The notes below the pieces were generated by a model that was given only the letters and a program-made list of their open reading frames with translations, had not been told where the DNA came from and did no database searches. The position numbers were made by a program, and so were the translations under genes. Positions 18,501-26,596 of a stretch of 64,000 nucleotides of DNA are shown here, in pieces. The DNA comes from Microbacterium protaetiae (lineage in GTDB: Bacteria; Actinomycetota; Actinomycetes; Actinomycetales; Microbacteriaceae), in assembly GCF_004135285.1 (NCBI RefSeq), contig NZ_CP035494.1:1984001-2048000 (forward strand), given 5' to 3'. Each line of letters starts with the position of its first letter. Within the stretch, counting starts at the first letter, position 1.

Positions 18501-20105
18501 GCCGTGATCGCGGTCCCAGACGACCCGCGGGCGCAGCTCGGCGAACTCGTCGGACGGGAACCGCCCCGCCAGCAGATCGAGCGTCGCCTCGTATGCCGAG
18601 CGCGGCATGCTGCGGAAGGGTGCGCTGCGCTTGACCGTCTCGAACCAGCCTTCGACGTCGACCGGACCAACGGCGCACGCGGCCACGGTCTGCTGCGCGA
18701 GGATGTCGAGCGGATTGGCCGGCACGGTGATCGCCTCGATCTGACCGGCGAGCATCCGTTCGGTGACCACCGCGGTGTGCAGCACGTCGCTGCGGTGCTT
18801 GGGAAAGAGATCGGCTCGGCTGATCTCGCCGACTTGGTGGCCGGCACGTCCGACCCGCTGCAGTCCGGATGCCGCTGACGGTGGCGCCTCGACCTGGATG
18901 ACGAGGTCGACGGCTCCCATGTCGATGCCCAGTTCGAGACTGCTGGTGGCCACCACGCAGCGCAGCGCGCCCGACTTCAGTTCGTCTTCGACCTGGGCGC
19001 GCTGTTCTTTGGACACCGAGCCGTGGTGTGCCTTCGCGAGCACGGGGGCGACGCCCGCCGTCGATCCCGCCTGCGCCATCATGGCCGCCGGCACCGTCGG
19101 CTCGGGCACCTCAAGCCCCACCCGCTCCGCATAGATCTCGTTGAGCCGGCCGGTCAGCCGCTCGGCCAGTCGCCGCGAGTTCGAGAACACTATCGTCGAC
19201 CGGTTCTCGAGCACCCGGTCGACGATCGCCTCTTCGACGTGCGGCCAGATCGAGCCGGTCATCTCGGTGTTCTCCGGCGTGAACCAGTCGGCGTCGGCGT
19301 CGGGCGCGGCATCCATCCGTGGCGCCGGAGGGGGATTCTGCATGTCGTCGACGGGGACCACGACGTGCAGCGAGAACGTCTTCGACGCCCGCGGCGCGAC
19401 GATCTCGACCGGCGCGGCACCCCCGAGAAAGCGGGCCACCTCGTCGATCGGCCGCACCGTTGCCGACAGGCCGATGCGCTGCGCGGGGCGCTCGAGAAGA
19501 TCATCGAGGCGCTCCAGGCTCACGGCCAGGTGCGCGCCGCGCTTGGTCGCGGCCACCGCATGCACCTCGTCGACGATCACGGTGTCGACGCCGCGCAGCG
19601 TCTCGGCTGCCTGGCTGGTGAGCATCAGGTAGAGCGACTCTGGCGTTGTGATGAGGATGTCGGGCGGGTTGGTGACGAGCTTGCGGCGATCGGATGCTGG
19701 AGTGTCGCCGCTGCGCACACCCACGGTGACCTCGGGTACGGGCATGGCCAGCCGCCGTGCTTGTTGGGCGATGCCCACCAGCGGCGAACGCAGATTGCGT
19801 TCGACGTCGACGCCGAGTGCCTTCAGCGGAGAGATGTAGAGCACGCGGGTGCGGTGCTGCTTCTCGCGGGCGGGAGCGGCATCCTGGTCGTGGAAGACGC
19901 GGTCGATGGCCCAGAGGAACGCCGCGAGCGTCTTGCCCGACCCGGTCGGGGCCACCACGAGTGCGTGCTTGCCGCCGGCGATCGCCTGCCAGGCACCACG
20001 CTGGGCGTCGGTGGGCTCGGTGAAAGCGCCGCGAAACCACTCTCGCGTCGCCGTGCCGAACCGGTCGAGCGCGTCGTGCGCTGAGCTGGACGAAGCGTCA
20101 CTCAT
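15507..20105 (-). CDS. lhr: Large Lhr-type ATP-dependent DNA helicase
   Basis: A 1532-residue superfamily 2 helicase, the usual size of actinobacterial Lhr (about 1500). It shows Walker A APTGSGKT (52-59), the box DEVH (179-182), motif III SAT in GLSATVRP, and motif VI QRVGRAGH. A long C-terminal region with winged-helix and Lhr-specific domains follows. Lhr moves 3' to 5' on single-stranded DNA and unwinds RNA:DNA hybrids; in mycobacteria it is part of a DNA-damage response. The ATG at 20105 has GGAGG only one base upstream, so the start is uncertain; another in-frame start is at 20162. Confidence 0.93.
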   Translation of the reverse strand: MSDASSSSAHDALDRFGTATREWFRGAFTEPTDAQRGAWQAIAGGKHALVVAPTGSGKTLAAFLWAIDRVFHDQDAAPAREKQHRTRVLYISPLKALGVDVERNLRSPLVGIAQQARRLAMPVPEVTVGVRSGDTPASDRRKLVTNPPDILITTPESLYLMLTSQAAETLRGVDTVIVDEVHAVAATKRGAHLAVSLERLDDLLERPAQRIGLSATVRPIDEVARFLGGAAPVEIVAPRASKTFSLHVVVPVDDMQNPPPAPRMDAAPDADADWFTPENTEMTGSIWPHVEEAIVDRVLENRSTIVFSNSRRLAERLTGRLNEIYAERVGLEVPEPTVPAAMMAQAGSTAGVAPVLAKAHHGSVSKEQRAQVEDELKSGALRCVVATSSLELGIDMGAVDLVIQVEAPPSAASGLQRVGRAGHQVGEISRADLFPKHRSDVLHTAVVTERMLAGQIEAITVPANPLDILAQQTVAACAVGPVDVEGWFETVKRSAPFRSMPRSAYEATLDLLAGRFPSDEFAELRPRVVWDRDHGTLTGRPGAQRIAVTSGGTIPDRGLFGVFVAGEKVGARVGELDEEMVYESRVNDVFTLGTTSWRIVEITHDRVNVTPAFGQPGKVPFWHGDGIGRPAELGEALGAFAREVAAAPREKAELRLAESGLDSNAITNLLGYLAEQRETTGTLPTDKTLTVERSRDEVGDWRVILHSPYGMQVHAPWALAVNARIRERLGVDGSAVASDDGIIARIPDATADPPGAELFVFEPDEIDQLVTEEVGGSALFASRFRECAARALLMPRMNPGRRSPLWQQRQRAAQLLEVARRYPTFPIILETLREVLQDVYDLPALLRVIRGIGERRIRLVEVTTNQPSPYARDLLFGYVGAFMYEGDSPLAERRAAALSVDPALLSELLGKVEMRELLDPDIIAQFEREVQRIDPERRVRGVEGVADLLRLLGPLDATEVAERLDETADASAHFDTLISSHRAIPVTIGGAPRVAAIEDAGRLRDALGAALPVGIPTAFLEPVADPLGDLVARYARTHGPFRADAVASRLGVGVAVARLTLQRLEAAGRITSGFFLPAASGIDETEWCDAEVLRRLRMRSLAAIRGSVEPVSPQAFARFLPAWQHLTRPLEGIDGVAAVIEQLAGVPIPASAWESLVLPSRVRDYAPGMLDELTATGEVIWSGHGTLPGRDGWVALHSAGDAPLTLAEPDGEITPASLEERLINILGAGGAYFTAQLRTLADADSEQDVIDALWQLTWSGRVTNDTFAPLRALTSGGSQAHKSARRTPRARLYRGMALPRKSSVPPRPPTLGGRWSLLPDPETDLAVRATAVGSLLLDRYGVVTRGSAQTEQVPGGFAQVYRTLAGFEEAGHCRRGYVIEKLGAAQFAASTTIDRLREFASLPDPPPRAALALAATDPANPYGAALAWPALEGSTHRPGRKAGALVVLVDGALVLYLERGGKTALAFSDDDQTLAAGCRTLAETAKARRLETLTIEQVNGEIVYGSAVGRALRQAGFVESTRGLTLRKVSRA

Positions 20106-20192
20106 TCCTCCATCTTCGCCGGTGCCTGCGACATCCGGGCTATGCTGGAGTTTCTTTGCCACCTATGAGACTTCAGTGGGAAGGGACCGATC

Positions 20193-20603
20193 ATGACCGA
20201 CGTCACAAGCACGCAGCCCGTTTGGATGACCCCCGCCGCCCTCGCGGCGCTCGAAAGCGAACTTGAGCAGCTCACGGCCGGCGGCGATGAGGCCGCCCAA
20301 GCGCGAGTGCTCGAGTTGCGTGATCTGATCCGCCGCGCCGAGGTCGGCGCCAAGCCCGACGACGGCGTCGTCGAGGCCGGCATGCGCATCACCGTGCGCT
20401 TCCACAGCGATGACTCGGTCGAGACCTTCCTGCTGGGCAGCCGCGACCTCGTTCAGGCCGGTGCCGACATCGACGTGTACTCGCCGACCTCACCGCTGGG
20501 CTCGGCCATCGACGGACATCACGTCGGCGACGAGGTCAGCTTCACGGCGCCCAACGGCGTCGACCTGACCGTGACGATCGTCGCTGCCACGCCGTTCGCG
20601 TAG
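20193..20603 (+). CDS. GreA/GreB-family transcription factor-like protein
   Basis: A 136-residue protein with a short coiled-coil-like N terminus (ALAALESELEQL, then ARVLELRDLIRRAE) and a C-terminal GreA/B FKBP-like domain (ETFLLGSRDL, SPTSPLGSAIDGHHVGDEV). It lacks the full-length acidic-tip hairpin of GreA, so it may act on RNA polymerase differently. A GGAAGGGA ribosome-binding site precedes the ATG. It is divergent from lhr. Confidence 0.85.
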   Translation: MTDVTSTQPVWMTPAALAALESELEQLTAGGDEAAQARVLELRDLIRRAEVGAKPDDGVVEAGMRITVRFHSDDSVETFLLGSRDLVQAGADIDVYSPTSPLGSAIDGHHVGDEVSFTAPNGVDLTVTIVAATPFA

Positions 20604-20622
20604 GGGCCCGACCACTTCTCGA

Positions 20623-20805
20623 CTACTTCTCGTTCGGGATCACTATCCACAGCAGGACGTAGGCCCAGGCCGACAACCCACCGACCAGAACCAGCACGAT
20701 GGCGATGATCCGTGCGGTCAGCGGGGTGATGCCGAACCGACGGGCGAGTCCCGCGCAGACGCCGGCGATCATGCGCCCCTGGCGGGGCCGGACGAGTGCG
20801 TTCAT
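20623..20805 (-). CDS. Small PspC-domain membrane protein
   Basis: A 60-residue protein with the PspC pattern: RMIAGVCAGLARRFGI then a hydrophobic helix (ARIIAIVLVLVGGLSAWAYVLLWIV). PspC proteins are linked to envelope stress in other bacteria. ATG at 20805 has AGGATGG upstream. It converges with the GreA/B-like gene. Confidence 0.88.
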   Translation of the reverse strand: MNALVRPRQGRMIAGVCAGLARRFGITPLTARIIAIVLVLVGGLSAWAYVLLWIVIPNEK

Positions 20806-20857
20806 GTACCCATCCTGACGCATCTGCGCCCGTTGCGGTGGGGGCGGCCCGCTGTTG

Positions 20858-21139
20858 TCCGCGCGGGTGCCTTCTCGGGCGGGATCCCGGCACCACTGCG
20901 CCGCGCGCTCACCATCTGAACCGCCACGCGAATCAGATGGTGAGCGCCCGCGCAGCGCGTCTCCGCTGCCGCTGCCGCGCCGGCCCCGCGCTACGCCGCT
21001 GCCGTGTTGCGCGGGCGCCGTGCCGCAGCCGCTGCCGTCGTGCGCGGGTGCCTTCTCGGGCGGGGTCCCGGCGCGGAGGGTCTCCGCTGCCGCGCCGGCC
21101 CCGCGCCACGCCGCCGCAGCGACTCTGTCGCCCCGCGCT
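20858..21139. repeat. GC-rich intergenic repeat region
   Basis: The 333-bp gap between the PspC and ABC-F genes contains two copies of a segment reading GCGGGTGCCTTCTCGGGCGG about 180 bp apart, plus repeated CTCCGCTGCCG-CGCCGGCCCCGCG words. No gene is seen. Confidence 0.7.
20905..20947. repeat. Dispersed palindrome, family P2 copy 1
   Basis: Arms GCGCTCACCATCTGA and TCAGATGGTGAGCGC surround a 13-nt loop. A second copy with arms reading CGCTCACCGTCTGAA lies at 28060-28106. Confidence 0.85.
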
Positions 21140-22824
21140 CACGCGCGCTCGACCACACCCTCCGGGGTGAGTTCGAGCGTCGTGTCCACGCCCAGCCGCT
21201 CGAGGAACGCGTCATCGTGGCTGACCACGAGCACCGCTCCGCGGTAGGCAGACAGAGCCTCGACCAACTGATCGACGGTGTCGAGGTCGAGGTTGTTCGT
21301 CGGCTCGTCCAGCACGAGCAGCTGCGGCGGCGGGTCGGCCAGCAGCAGCCGCGCCAGTGCCACCCGAACACGCTCTCCGCCGGAGAGCGAAGCGACCGGC
21401 CGGGCGACGGCATCCCCGCGGATCAGGAACCGGGCCAGCCTGTTACGGATCTCGGCGGGCGGCACACGAGGCGCTGCCGCGCGCACGTTCTCGAGCACCG
21501 AAGCCGCGTCATCGAGCCCGTCGACGCGCTGCGGCAGGTATCCGATCCGGTCGGTGTGCGCCCGGGCCGTGCAACAACTCAGTCTGGGAGCTGCCGCGGG
21601 CGCGCCGTCCCCCGTCATTGCGGAGGCCGGCCGGGCATCGGCGTGCCCCGAGACTGAGTTGGTGTACGCCCTCGCCTCGGAAGCGGCCGCCGAGGCGACC
21701 AATCGCTCGAGCAGCGTCGTCTTGCCGGCACCGTTCGGACCGATCAGGGCCACCCGCTCGGGTCCCTGCACAATCCAGATTCGCTCGCCGTCGCCGATCG
21801 TCGCTATGCGGCGCCCGGCGGGCACGCCCGGATCCGGCAGGTCGATCACGACCGTGTCGTCATCGCGCACCCGCCGCTCGGCGGCATCCAGCGCGGCACG
21901 GGCCGAGGCCTCCTTCTCACCGACCTCGGTGCGCAGCTTGCCGGCCGAGACCTGTGCGGTGCGCTTGCGGCCACCCGCGATGATCCCGGGAACGCGCTTC
22001 TCGACCTGCGCTTTGCGCCCCACGGCCGCGCGGTGCGCGAGCTTGGTCTCAGCCTCGATGCGCTGCCGCTTCTCGCGCGCGACCACCTGTGCGGCCGCGC
22101 GCTCGGCCTGCCGGGCGGCATCCTGCTGGGTCTCGAGCCACTCCCGCCACTGCGCATACGGGCCGCCGAACACCGACAGCTCGTTCTCGTAGAGCTCGGC
22201 GGTGTCGTCCATGAGATTGAGCAGCGCGACATCGTGGCTGACCACGACGAGCGTGCCGCGCCACGCGCGCACCAGGTCGTACAGCCGCGCCCGTGCGTTG
22301 CGGTCGAGGTTGTTCGTCGGTTCGTCGAGCAGCGTGATCGGGGCATTGCGCAGCCGGATGCCGGCAACCGCGGCGAGCACGGCCTCACCGCCCGAGAGCT
22401 CGCCGACCGTGCGGTGCAGCGCGTCGGCGGGCAGCCCCGCTTCGGCCAGAGCGGCGACCGAACGGGCCTCGATGTCCCAGTCGTCGCCGATCGTGTCGAA
22501 GTGGCGCGGGTCGACATCGCCGCCTTCGACGGCGCGCACGGCGCCGATCTTGTCGAACACTCCGAGCAGTTCGGCGACCGGCCGGTCAACGCCCAGCGTG
22601 AGGTGCTGGGGAAGAAGGGCGATGGGGGATGCCGCGGTCACGTGTCCGCTCACCGGCGTCAGCGATCCGTCGACCAGACGGAGCAGCGTGGATTTGCCTG
22701 AGCCGTTGCGGCCGACGAGGCCGGTGCGACCGGGATTGAACGCACCGGACACGTCGCGCAGCGCGAGAGTGCCGTCGGGCCAGGCGAACGTGACGCGGTC
22801 CAGAACGATGGATGGGGTGGGCAT
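21139..22824 (-). CDS. ABC-F type ATPase (ribosome-acting)
   Basis: A 561-residue soluble protein with two ABC domains and no membrane helices. The first has Walker A GRNGSGKST and signature LSGGEAVL; the second has GPNGAGKTT and LSGGERVR. Both Walker B motifs end DEPTNNLD, and the linker between them (about 240-330) is charged and helical as in ABC-F proteins. These act on the ribosome E site, for translation control or antibiotic protection. Start ATG at 22824 follows GAGGAGG. Between Walker A and the Q-loop of domain 2 there is an unusual insertion of about 45 residues overlapping a DNA palindrome (21575-21661). Confidence 0.9.
   Translation of the reverse strand: MPTPSIVLDRVTFAWPDGTLALRDVSGAFNPGRTGLVGRNGSGKSTLLRLVDGSLTPVSGHVTAASPIALLPQHLTLGVDRPVAELLGVFDKIGAVRAVEGGDVDPRHFDTIGDDWDIEARSVAALAEAGLPADALHRTVGELSGGEAVLAAVAGIRLRNAPITLLDEPTNNLDRNARARLYDLVRAWRGTLVVVSHDVALLNLMDDTAELYENELSVFGGPYAQWREWLETQQDAARQAERAAAQVVAREKRQRIEAETKLAHRAAVGRKAQVEKRVPGIIAGGRKRTAQVSAGKLRTEVGEKEASARAALDAAERRVRDDDTVVIDLPDPGVPAGRRIATIGDGERIWIVQGPERVALIGPNGAGKTTLLERLVASAAASEARAYTNSVSGHADARPASAMTGDGAPAAAPRLSCCTARAHTDRIGYLPQRVDGLDDAASVLENVRAAAPRVPPAEIRNRLARFLIRGDAVARPVASLSGGERVRVALARLLLADPPPQLLVLDEPTNNLDLDTVDQLVEALSAYRGAVLVVSHDDAFLERLGVDTTLELTPEGVVERA
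21575..21661. repeat. Palindromic element inside the ABC-F coding sequence
   Basis: CAACTCAGTCT (21575-21585) and AGACTGAGTTG (21651-21661) form perfect ends of an 87-bp segment, a multiple of three, that keeps the frame. The encoded residues have no counterpart in usual ABC-F domains. Confidence 0.7.
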
Positions 22825-22974
22825 GAGGTCCTCCTCGGTGTCGGGTGCGCCGACAGCGATGCCCGAGGCATTCCCGAAGGGAACGGAGGAGATCGACGGT
22901 CGGCGCGCGAACGTGCTGCAGACGCAGCAGATTGTTCGGTGACGGCGCGACACGTCGAGAATCGACGGATCAGC

Positions 22975-23007
22975 GCAGCGTCAGCACGCTGCGGCGATCT
23001 CGGTCAT
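22975..23007 (-). promoter_or_regulatory. Possible leader peptide and attenuator of the ABC-F gene
   Basis: On the minus strand an ATG at 23007, preceded by AGGA at five-base spacing, opens an eight-codon frame M-T-E-I-A-A-A-C ending at 22981. A 7-bp stem (22975-22992) overlaps its stop. Antibiotic-inducible ABC-F genes often have such leaders. The link is inferred. Confidence 0.35.
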
Positions 23008-23092
23008 TCCATTCCTCACGTCGGGGACAAGGACCGAGCCACTTTAGCAGAGTGTCCTGCCGATGTCGGCGGGATCCGGCAGACTTGCCCAC

Positions 23093-24970
23093 ATGACGAC
23101 GCGGTCATTGAGTGTGCTCGGTGCGGTCTCGATGTGGATGACGATCGACCTGTGGCGGCTGTGGTCGCCGTCGCTGATCACCCTGTTCGGGCGCGCGGCG
23201 CAGACCCCGCCCGAGGTGATGGGCGCGTACGCGCTGGTGGTCATGGCTGTGCCGCTGGTGATCGTCGCACTGTTCCGGGCGCGCGATGGGATGCCGGTGG
23301 TCTGGCTGCTCGCGGCGGCGTTCGTTGTGCGGATCGTGCTGGCCGCGAACCCGAACGGCGGCGATGTGCAGCTGTATGGAAGTTCGCTCGGCGTGGTGCT
23401 CGGGGTGTCTGCCGTTTGCGTGTGCGCCGGGGTGCTGGGACGCTCATTCGTGCCGAGCATCCTGCTCGGTGTCGCGCTGAGCGCCTCGACCCACGCGATA
23501 CTGGGCACGTTCGGCGCCGTCTGGCGACGTGACGGGTGGGATGTCGCGCTGCTGATCGTTCAGGCCGTGCTGATCCTCGCCGCGGCCCGAGGAGCGTCGC
23601 GGCTTGCGGCCTCTCCGGTGTCGGCGCGCACCGCGTTCCTCGTGTTCCCCGTGCTGCTCATCCTCCTGCTGGCGCTGGTGAATCCGGGGCGCGGATCGGC
23701 GCTGCATCCGCTGTGGGGGCCGATCGCCGTGGTGGTGGGGGCGTGGGCCGCCGTAGCGGCATCCGTCCTGCCGGCCCCGCGGCGGCGGCCGTGGGTGGCG
23801 GGCGTCGCGTTCATCGGCGCGGTCGCTCTCAGCGTGCTGCTCGAGGTCACCCGCGGCGGCATCGAGGGCACACTCAGCTGGTGGGCCGTGCTCGGGTTCG
23901 TCGCAGGCCCCGCGGCGGCCGCACGCCTGCTGGTGTCGGCGCGGCGTGGCAGTTCGCCGCGCACGGCGGCCGTGCTCACCGGCGCCGGTGCGGTGGTGTG
24001 GACGGCGCTCTTCTTCGCCTACTACGCCGGGTACGACCTGGGATACCGCGCCGACGTGGTGATCGTGGTCGCCGCCGTGCTGGTGGCGGTGTGGGCGGTG
24101 GCTGCACGTCCGGTGCAGAATGCCGACGGCGACCGCGCCGAACGCGCCCGGATCGATGCCACCGGAGCCCGGGCGGTCGGCGCGGCGACACTTGGCGCTG
24201 TCGCGGCCGTCGTGCTCGCTCTGGTCGGGCCTGTCCTGACGATCCCGACGCGGGCGGTCGCGGCATCCGACGACCTGACCGTCGCCGCCTACAACCTGCG
24301 CATGGGGTACGGGCTCGACGGGCGCTTCGTGCCGCGCGAGGTCGCCGACCAGGTGCGCGCGGCCGGCGCGCACGTCGTGCTGCTCAGCGAGATCGACCGC
24401 GGATGGCTGCTCAACGGCGGGCAGGATCAGCTGGCGATCATGGCACGGATGCTCGGCATGCACCTCGTGTTCGGTCCAGCCAGCGACCAGGTGTGGGGCG
24501 ATGCGATCCTCACCGATCTGCCGGTGCGAGACGTGCGCTCGCAGCGGTATCCGGCGTTCGCCTCGCTGACCGGAGCGGGCATGACGATGGCCACCGTGGA
24601 CTGGCGCGGAACCGCGGTGCGGGTGATCTCCACGCACCTGCAGCCCGACGGCGACGAGCTCAACGAGACCCAGGGGCAGGCGGCGATCTTCGCGCGGACG
24701 CTTGCCGCAGCCGCTGCGCAGGGACCGGTGGTCGGCGGTGGCGACCTGAACACGACCCCCGGCTCGGCGGCCTGGACGGTGCTGCAAGGCTCGGGCACCG
24801 ACGACGCGCTCGCGGGGATTCGCCCCGCGTATACATCGCCGGCCGACGCGCCCACCCAGCAGATCGACCACCTGTTCGTCTCGGGGCTGGCGCCGTCGGG
24901 GGCTGAGGTCGTGGACTCGACGCTGTCGGATCATCGCATGATCGTCGTTCGGCTGCGCGTCGCGGAGTGA
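23093..24970 (+). CDS. Membrane-anchored endonuclease/exonuclease/phosphatase-family protein
   Basis: About 625 residues. The first 390 or so form around ten transmembrane helices. The rest is an exonuclease-endonuclease-phosphatase domain with its metal and catalytic motifs: AAYNLRMG, LLSEIDRG, GGGDLN and the final SDHR. Such proteins may cleave phosphodiesters in lipids or nucleic acids outside the membrane. The active site is intact by eye; the substrate is unknown. ATG at 23063 in the same frame would add ten residues; neither start has a good ribosome-binding site. Confidence 0.82.
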   Translation: MTTRSLSVLGAVSMWMTIDLWRLWSPSLITLFGRAAQTPPEVMGAYALVVMAVPLVIVALFRARDGMPVVWLLAAAFVVRIVLAANPNGGDVQLYGSSLGVVLGVSAVCVCAGVLGRSFVPSILLGVALSASTHAILGTFGAVWRRDGWDVALLIVQAVLILAAARGASRLAASPVSARTAFLVFPVLLILLLALVNPGRGSALHPLWGPIAVVVGAWAAVAASVLPAPRRRPWVAGVAFIGAVALSVLLEVTRGGIEGTLSWWAVLGFVAGPAAAARLLVSARRGSSPRTAAVLTGAGAVVWTALFFAYYAGYDLGYRADVVIVVAAVLVAVWAVAARPVQNADGDRAERARIDATGARAVGAATLGAVAAVVLALVGPVLTIPTRAVAASDDLTVAAYNLRMGYGLDGRFVPREVADQVRAAGAHVVLLSEIDRGWLLNGGQDQLAIMARMLGMHLVFGPASDQVWGDAILTDLPVRDVRSQRYPAFASLTGAGMTMATVDWRGTAVRVISTHLQPDGDELNETQGQAAIFARTLAAAAAQGPVVGGGDLNTTPGSAAWTVLQGSGTDDALAGIRPAYTSPADAPTQQIDHLFVSGLAPSGAEVVDSTLSDHRMIVVRLRVAE

Positions 24971-24987
24971 GGCGCGGGGGGGGGGTT

Positions 24988-25141
24988 AGGTCGCGCAACC
25001 GAGGGTAAGGTCGCGGACCCCGGGGACAGGTCGCGCAACCCGGGGACAACTCGCGGAACCAGGGGACAGGTCGCGGAACCGGGGGTAAGGTCGGGCAACC
25101 GGGGGACAACTCGCGGAACCGGGGGTAAGGTCGCGGGAGGG
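24988..25141. repeat. 20-bp minisatellite, seven units plus partial
   Basis: Units of the type AGGTCGCGGAACCGGGGGTA begin every 20 bp at 24988 through 25128. A run of ten G (24976-24985) precedes it. It fills the gap between two convergent genes. Confidence 0.95.
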
Positions 25142-25155
25142 CGGGGCGGTGCGAC

Positions 25156-25821
25156 TCAGAGCGCCGCGAGGCGCTTGTCGAGGAAGACCCGCACGTCGGC
25201 CAGCTCGTCCTCCGACACGCTGTGCGTGAGACCGGGGTAGACACGCCCCGACAGGTCGCTGTGCGCGGGCAGCCACTGCGCGGTGTGCTCGACGAGCGCC
25301 GGCGGAATCACGTCGTCGCGCGCGCCGCGCCCCCAGAACACCGGCACCCCCGCGGCGGCGAGCTCAGCATCGCGCGGCAGATCGCCCGGGGTCGCGTATC
25401 CGCTGAGGTTGACCGCGAACGCGAAGCGCTCGGGCTGCAGCCGCAGCGCCTGGATCGCGACCGACGCGCCCTGTGAGAAGCCGAACAGGCCGATCTTCTG
25501 CGCATCGTCGGCTGCGGCATCCAACCATTCCAGAAGAGTGGATGCCGCAGCCGTGACGCGCCCGGGGTCGCGGCCGGCGAGATCCCCGTCGATGACGTCT
25601 TCGATCGGGTACCACGAGTGGCCGGGCGTCGGCCACGGCGGGGTCTGCGGGGCACGGACCGCGGCGACCACGAAGTCGTCGGGCAGAAACGGTGCCAACG
25701 CGAACAGGTCTTTCTCGTCGGCGCCATAGCCGTGCAGCAGCACGAGCAGCGGCCGGTCGGCCCGATCCGAGTCGGGCGCCGACCACAACACGACATCCGG
25801 GTCGATGCGCAGGTCGTCCAT
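25156..25821 (-). CDS. Carboxylesterase/phospholipase-like alpha/beta hydrolase
   Basis: A 221-residue enzyme of the YpfH/carboxylesterase-2 type. The nucleophile is Ser116 in GFSQGAS, the acid is in RDDVIP, and the base is His in LTHSVS near the C terminus. The LLHGYG oxyanion motif is near residue 30. It should hydrolyse short acyl esters in the cytoplasm. An in-frame start at 25854 exists, but the ATG at 25821 fits family length better. Confidence 0.85.
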   Translation of the reverse strand: MDDLRIDPDVVLWSAPDSDRADRPLLVLLHGYGADEKDLFALAPFLPDDFVVAAVRAPQTPPWPTPGHSWYPIEDVIDGDLAGRDPGRVTAAASTLLEWLDAAADDAQKIGLFGFSQGASVAIQALRLQPERFAFAVNLSGYATPGDLPRDAELAAAGVPVFWGRGARDDVIPPALVEHTAQWLPAHSDLSGRVYPGLTHSVSEDELADVRVFLDKRLAAL

Positions 25822-25859
25822 CCGCCCAGTCTGCCAGGGGCGTGGGGTATACAAGAGGC

Positions 25860-26492
25860 ATGCCCGTCCGCACGCCTGACCCCGACCCCGAGCCGGAAGA
25901 GCCGAACAACGGCGAGCCGTTCGTGCCGGGTGCGCTCGGCGCGTTCGGCACGCCGCCGGCGGCCGATGCCGCCGCCAATCCGGGGTGGCTGACCGACATC
26001 GAGCTGGCCGAGGCGCGTCGTCGCCTGCCGATGCTCTACGTCGAGGCGGTGCCGGTGCGTACCGACGGCATGGGGGCGGTCACCGAGGTGGGGTTGCTGT
26101 TGCGCGCGACGCCGCTCGGTGAGATCACCCGCACTCTCGTGTCAGGGCGCGTGCGATACGGCGAGACGATTCGCGACGCGCTGTTCCGCCACCTCGAGAA
26201 CGATCTCGGACCGATGGCGTTTCCGCAGCTTCCGCTGCAGCCGGCGCCGTTCACCGTCGCCGAGTACTTTCCGCTGCCCGGCATCAGTCCGTTCCACGAT
26301 GATCGGCAGCACGCGGTCTCGCTCGTGTTCGTGGTGCCGATGACCGGCACCTGCGAACCCCGGCAGGACGCTCTCGAGGTCACCTGGCTCACGCCCGAAG
26401 AGGCGGCATCAGATGCCGTCGCCGCCGACATGGAGGGCGGCCGCGGCACCCTGCTGCGGATGGCGCTGGCCAGCGTCGGCGCTCTCCGCTGA
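25860..26492 (+). CDS. DUF4916-like protein with a degenerate Nudix box
   Basis: A 210-residue protein with a Pro/Glu-rich N terminus and a Nudix-like fold. A G-x5-E-x7-R pattern starts at Gly96, but the following segment reads RHLENDLG instead of RExxEExG, so two or three metal-binding glutamates are missing. It is probably a binding or scaffold protein rather than a hydrolase. Assignment to DUF4916 is from memory of the family. A GTATACAAGAGG stretch precedes the ATG; it is divergent from the esterase. Confidence 0.7.
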   Translation: MPVRTPDPDPEPEEPNNGEPFVPGALGAFGTPPAADAAANPGWLTDIELAEARRRLPMLYVEAVPVRTDGMGAVTEVGLLLRATPLGEITRTLVSGRVRYGETIRDALFRHLENDLGPMAFPQLPLQPAPFTVAEYFPLPGISPFHDDRQHAVSLVFVVPMTGTCEPRQDALEVTWLTPEEAASDAVAADMEGGRGTLLRMALASVGALR

Positions 26493-26596
26493 GAAGGCCG
26501 GATCCTTTCCGCGCACCCAGCCAACCGAGGTAGTGTTCAAACTGCCCGAATTCCGCCGCATCGCGGCATCCATCACCCCCGCCGGAGAACCCCCCT

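Noticed and set aside
16992..18878. Long plus-strand open frame opposite lhr
   Set aside because: Antisense shadow of the helicase gene with no recognisable domain.
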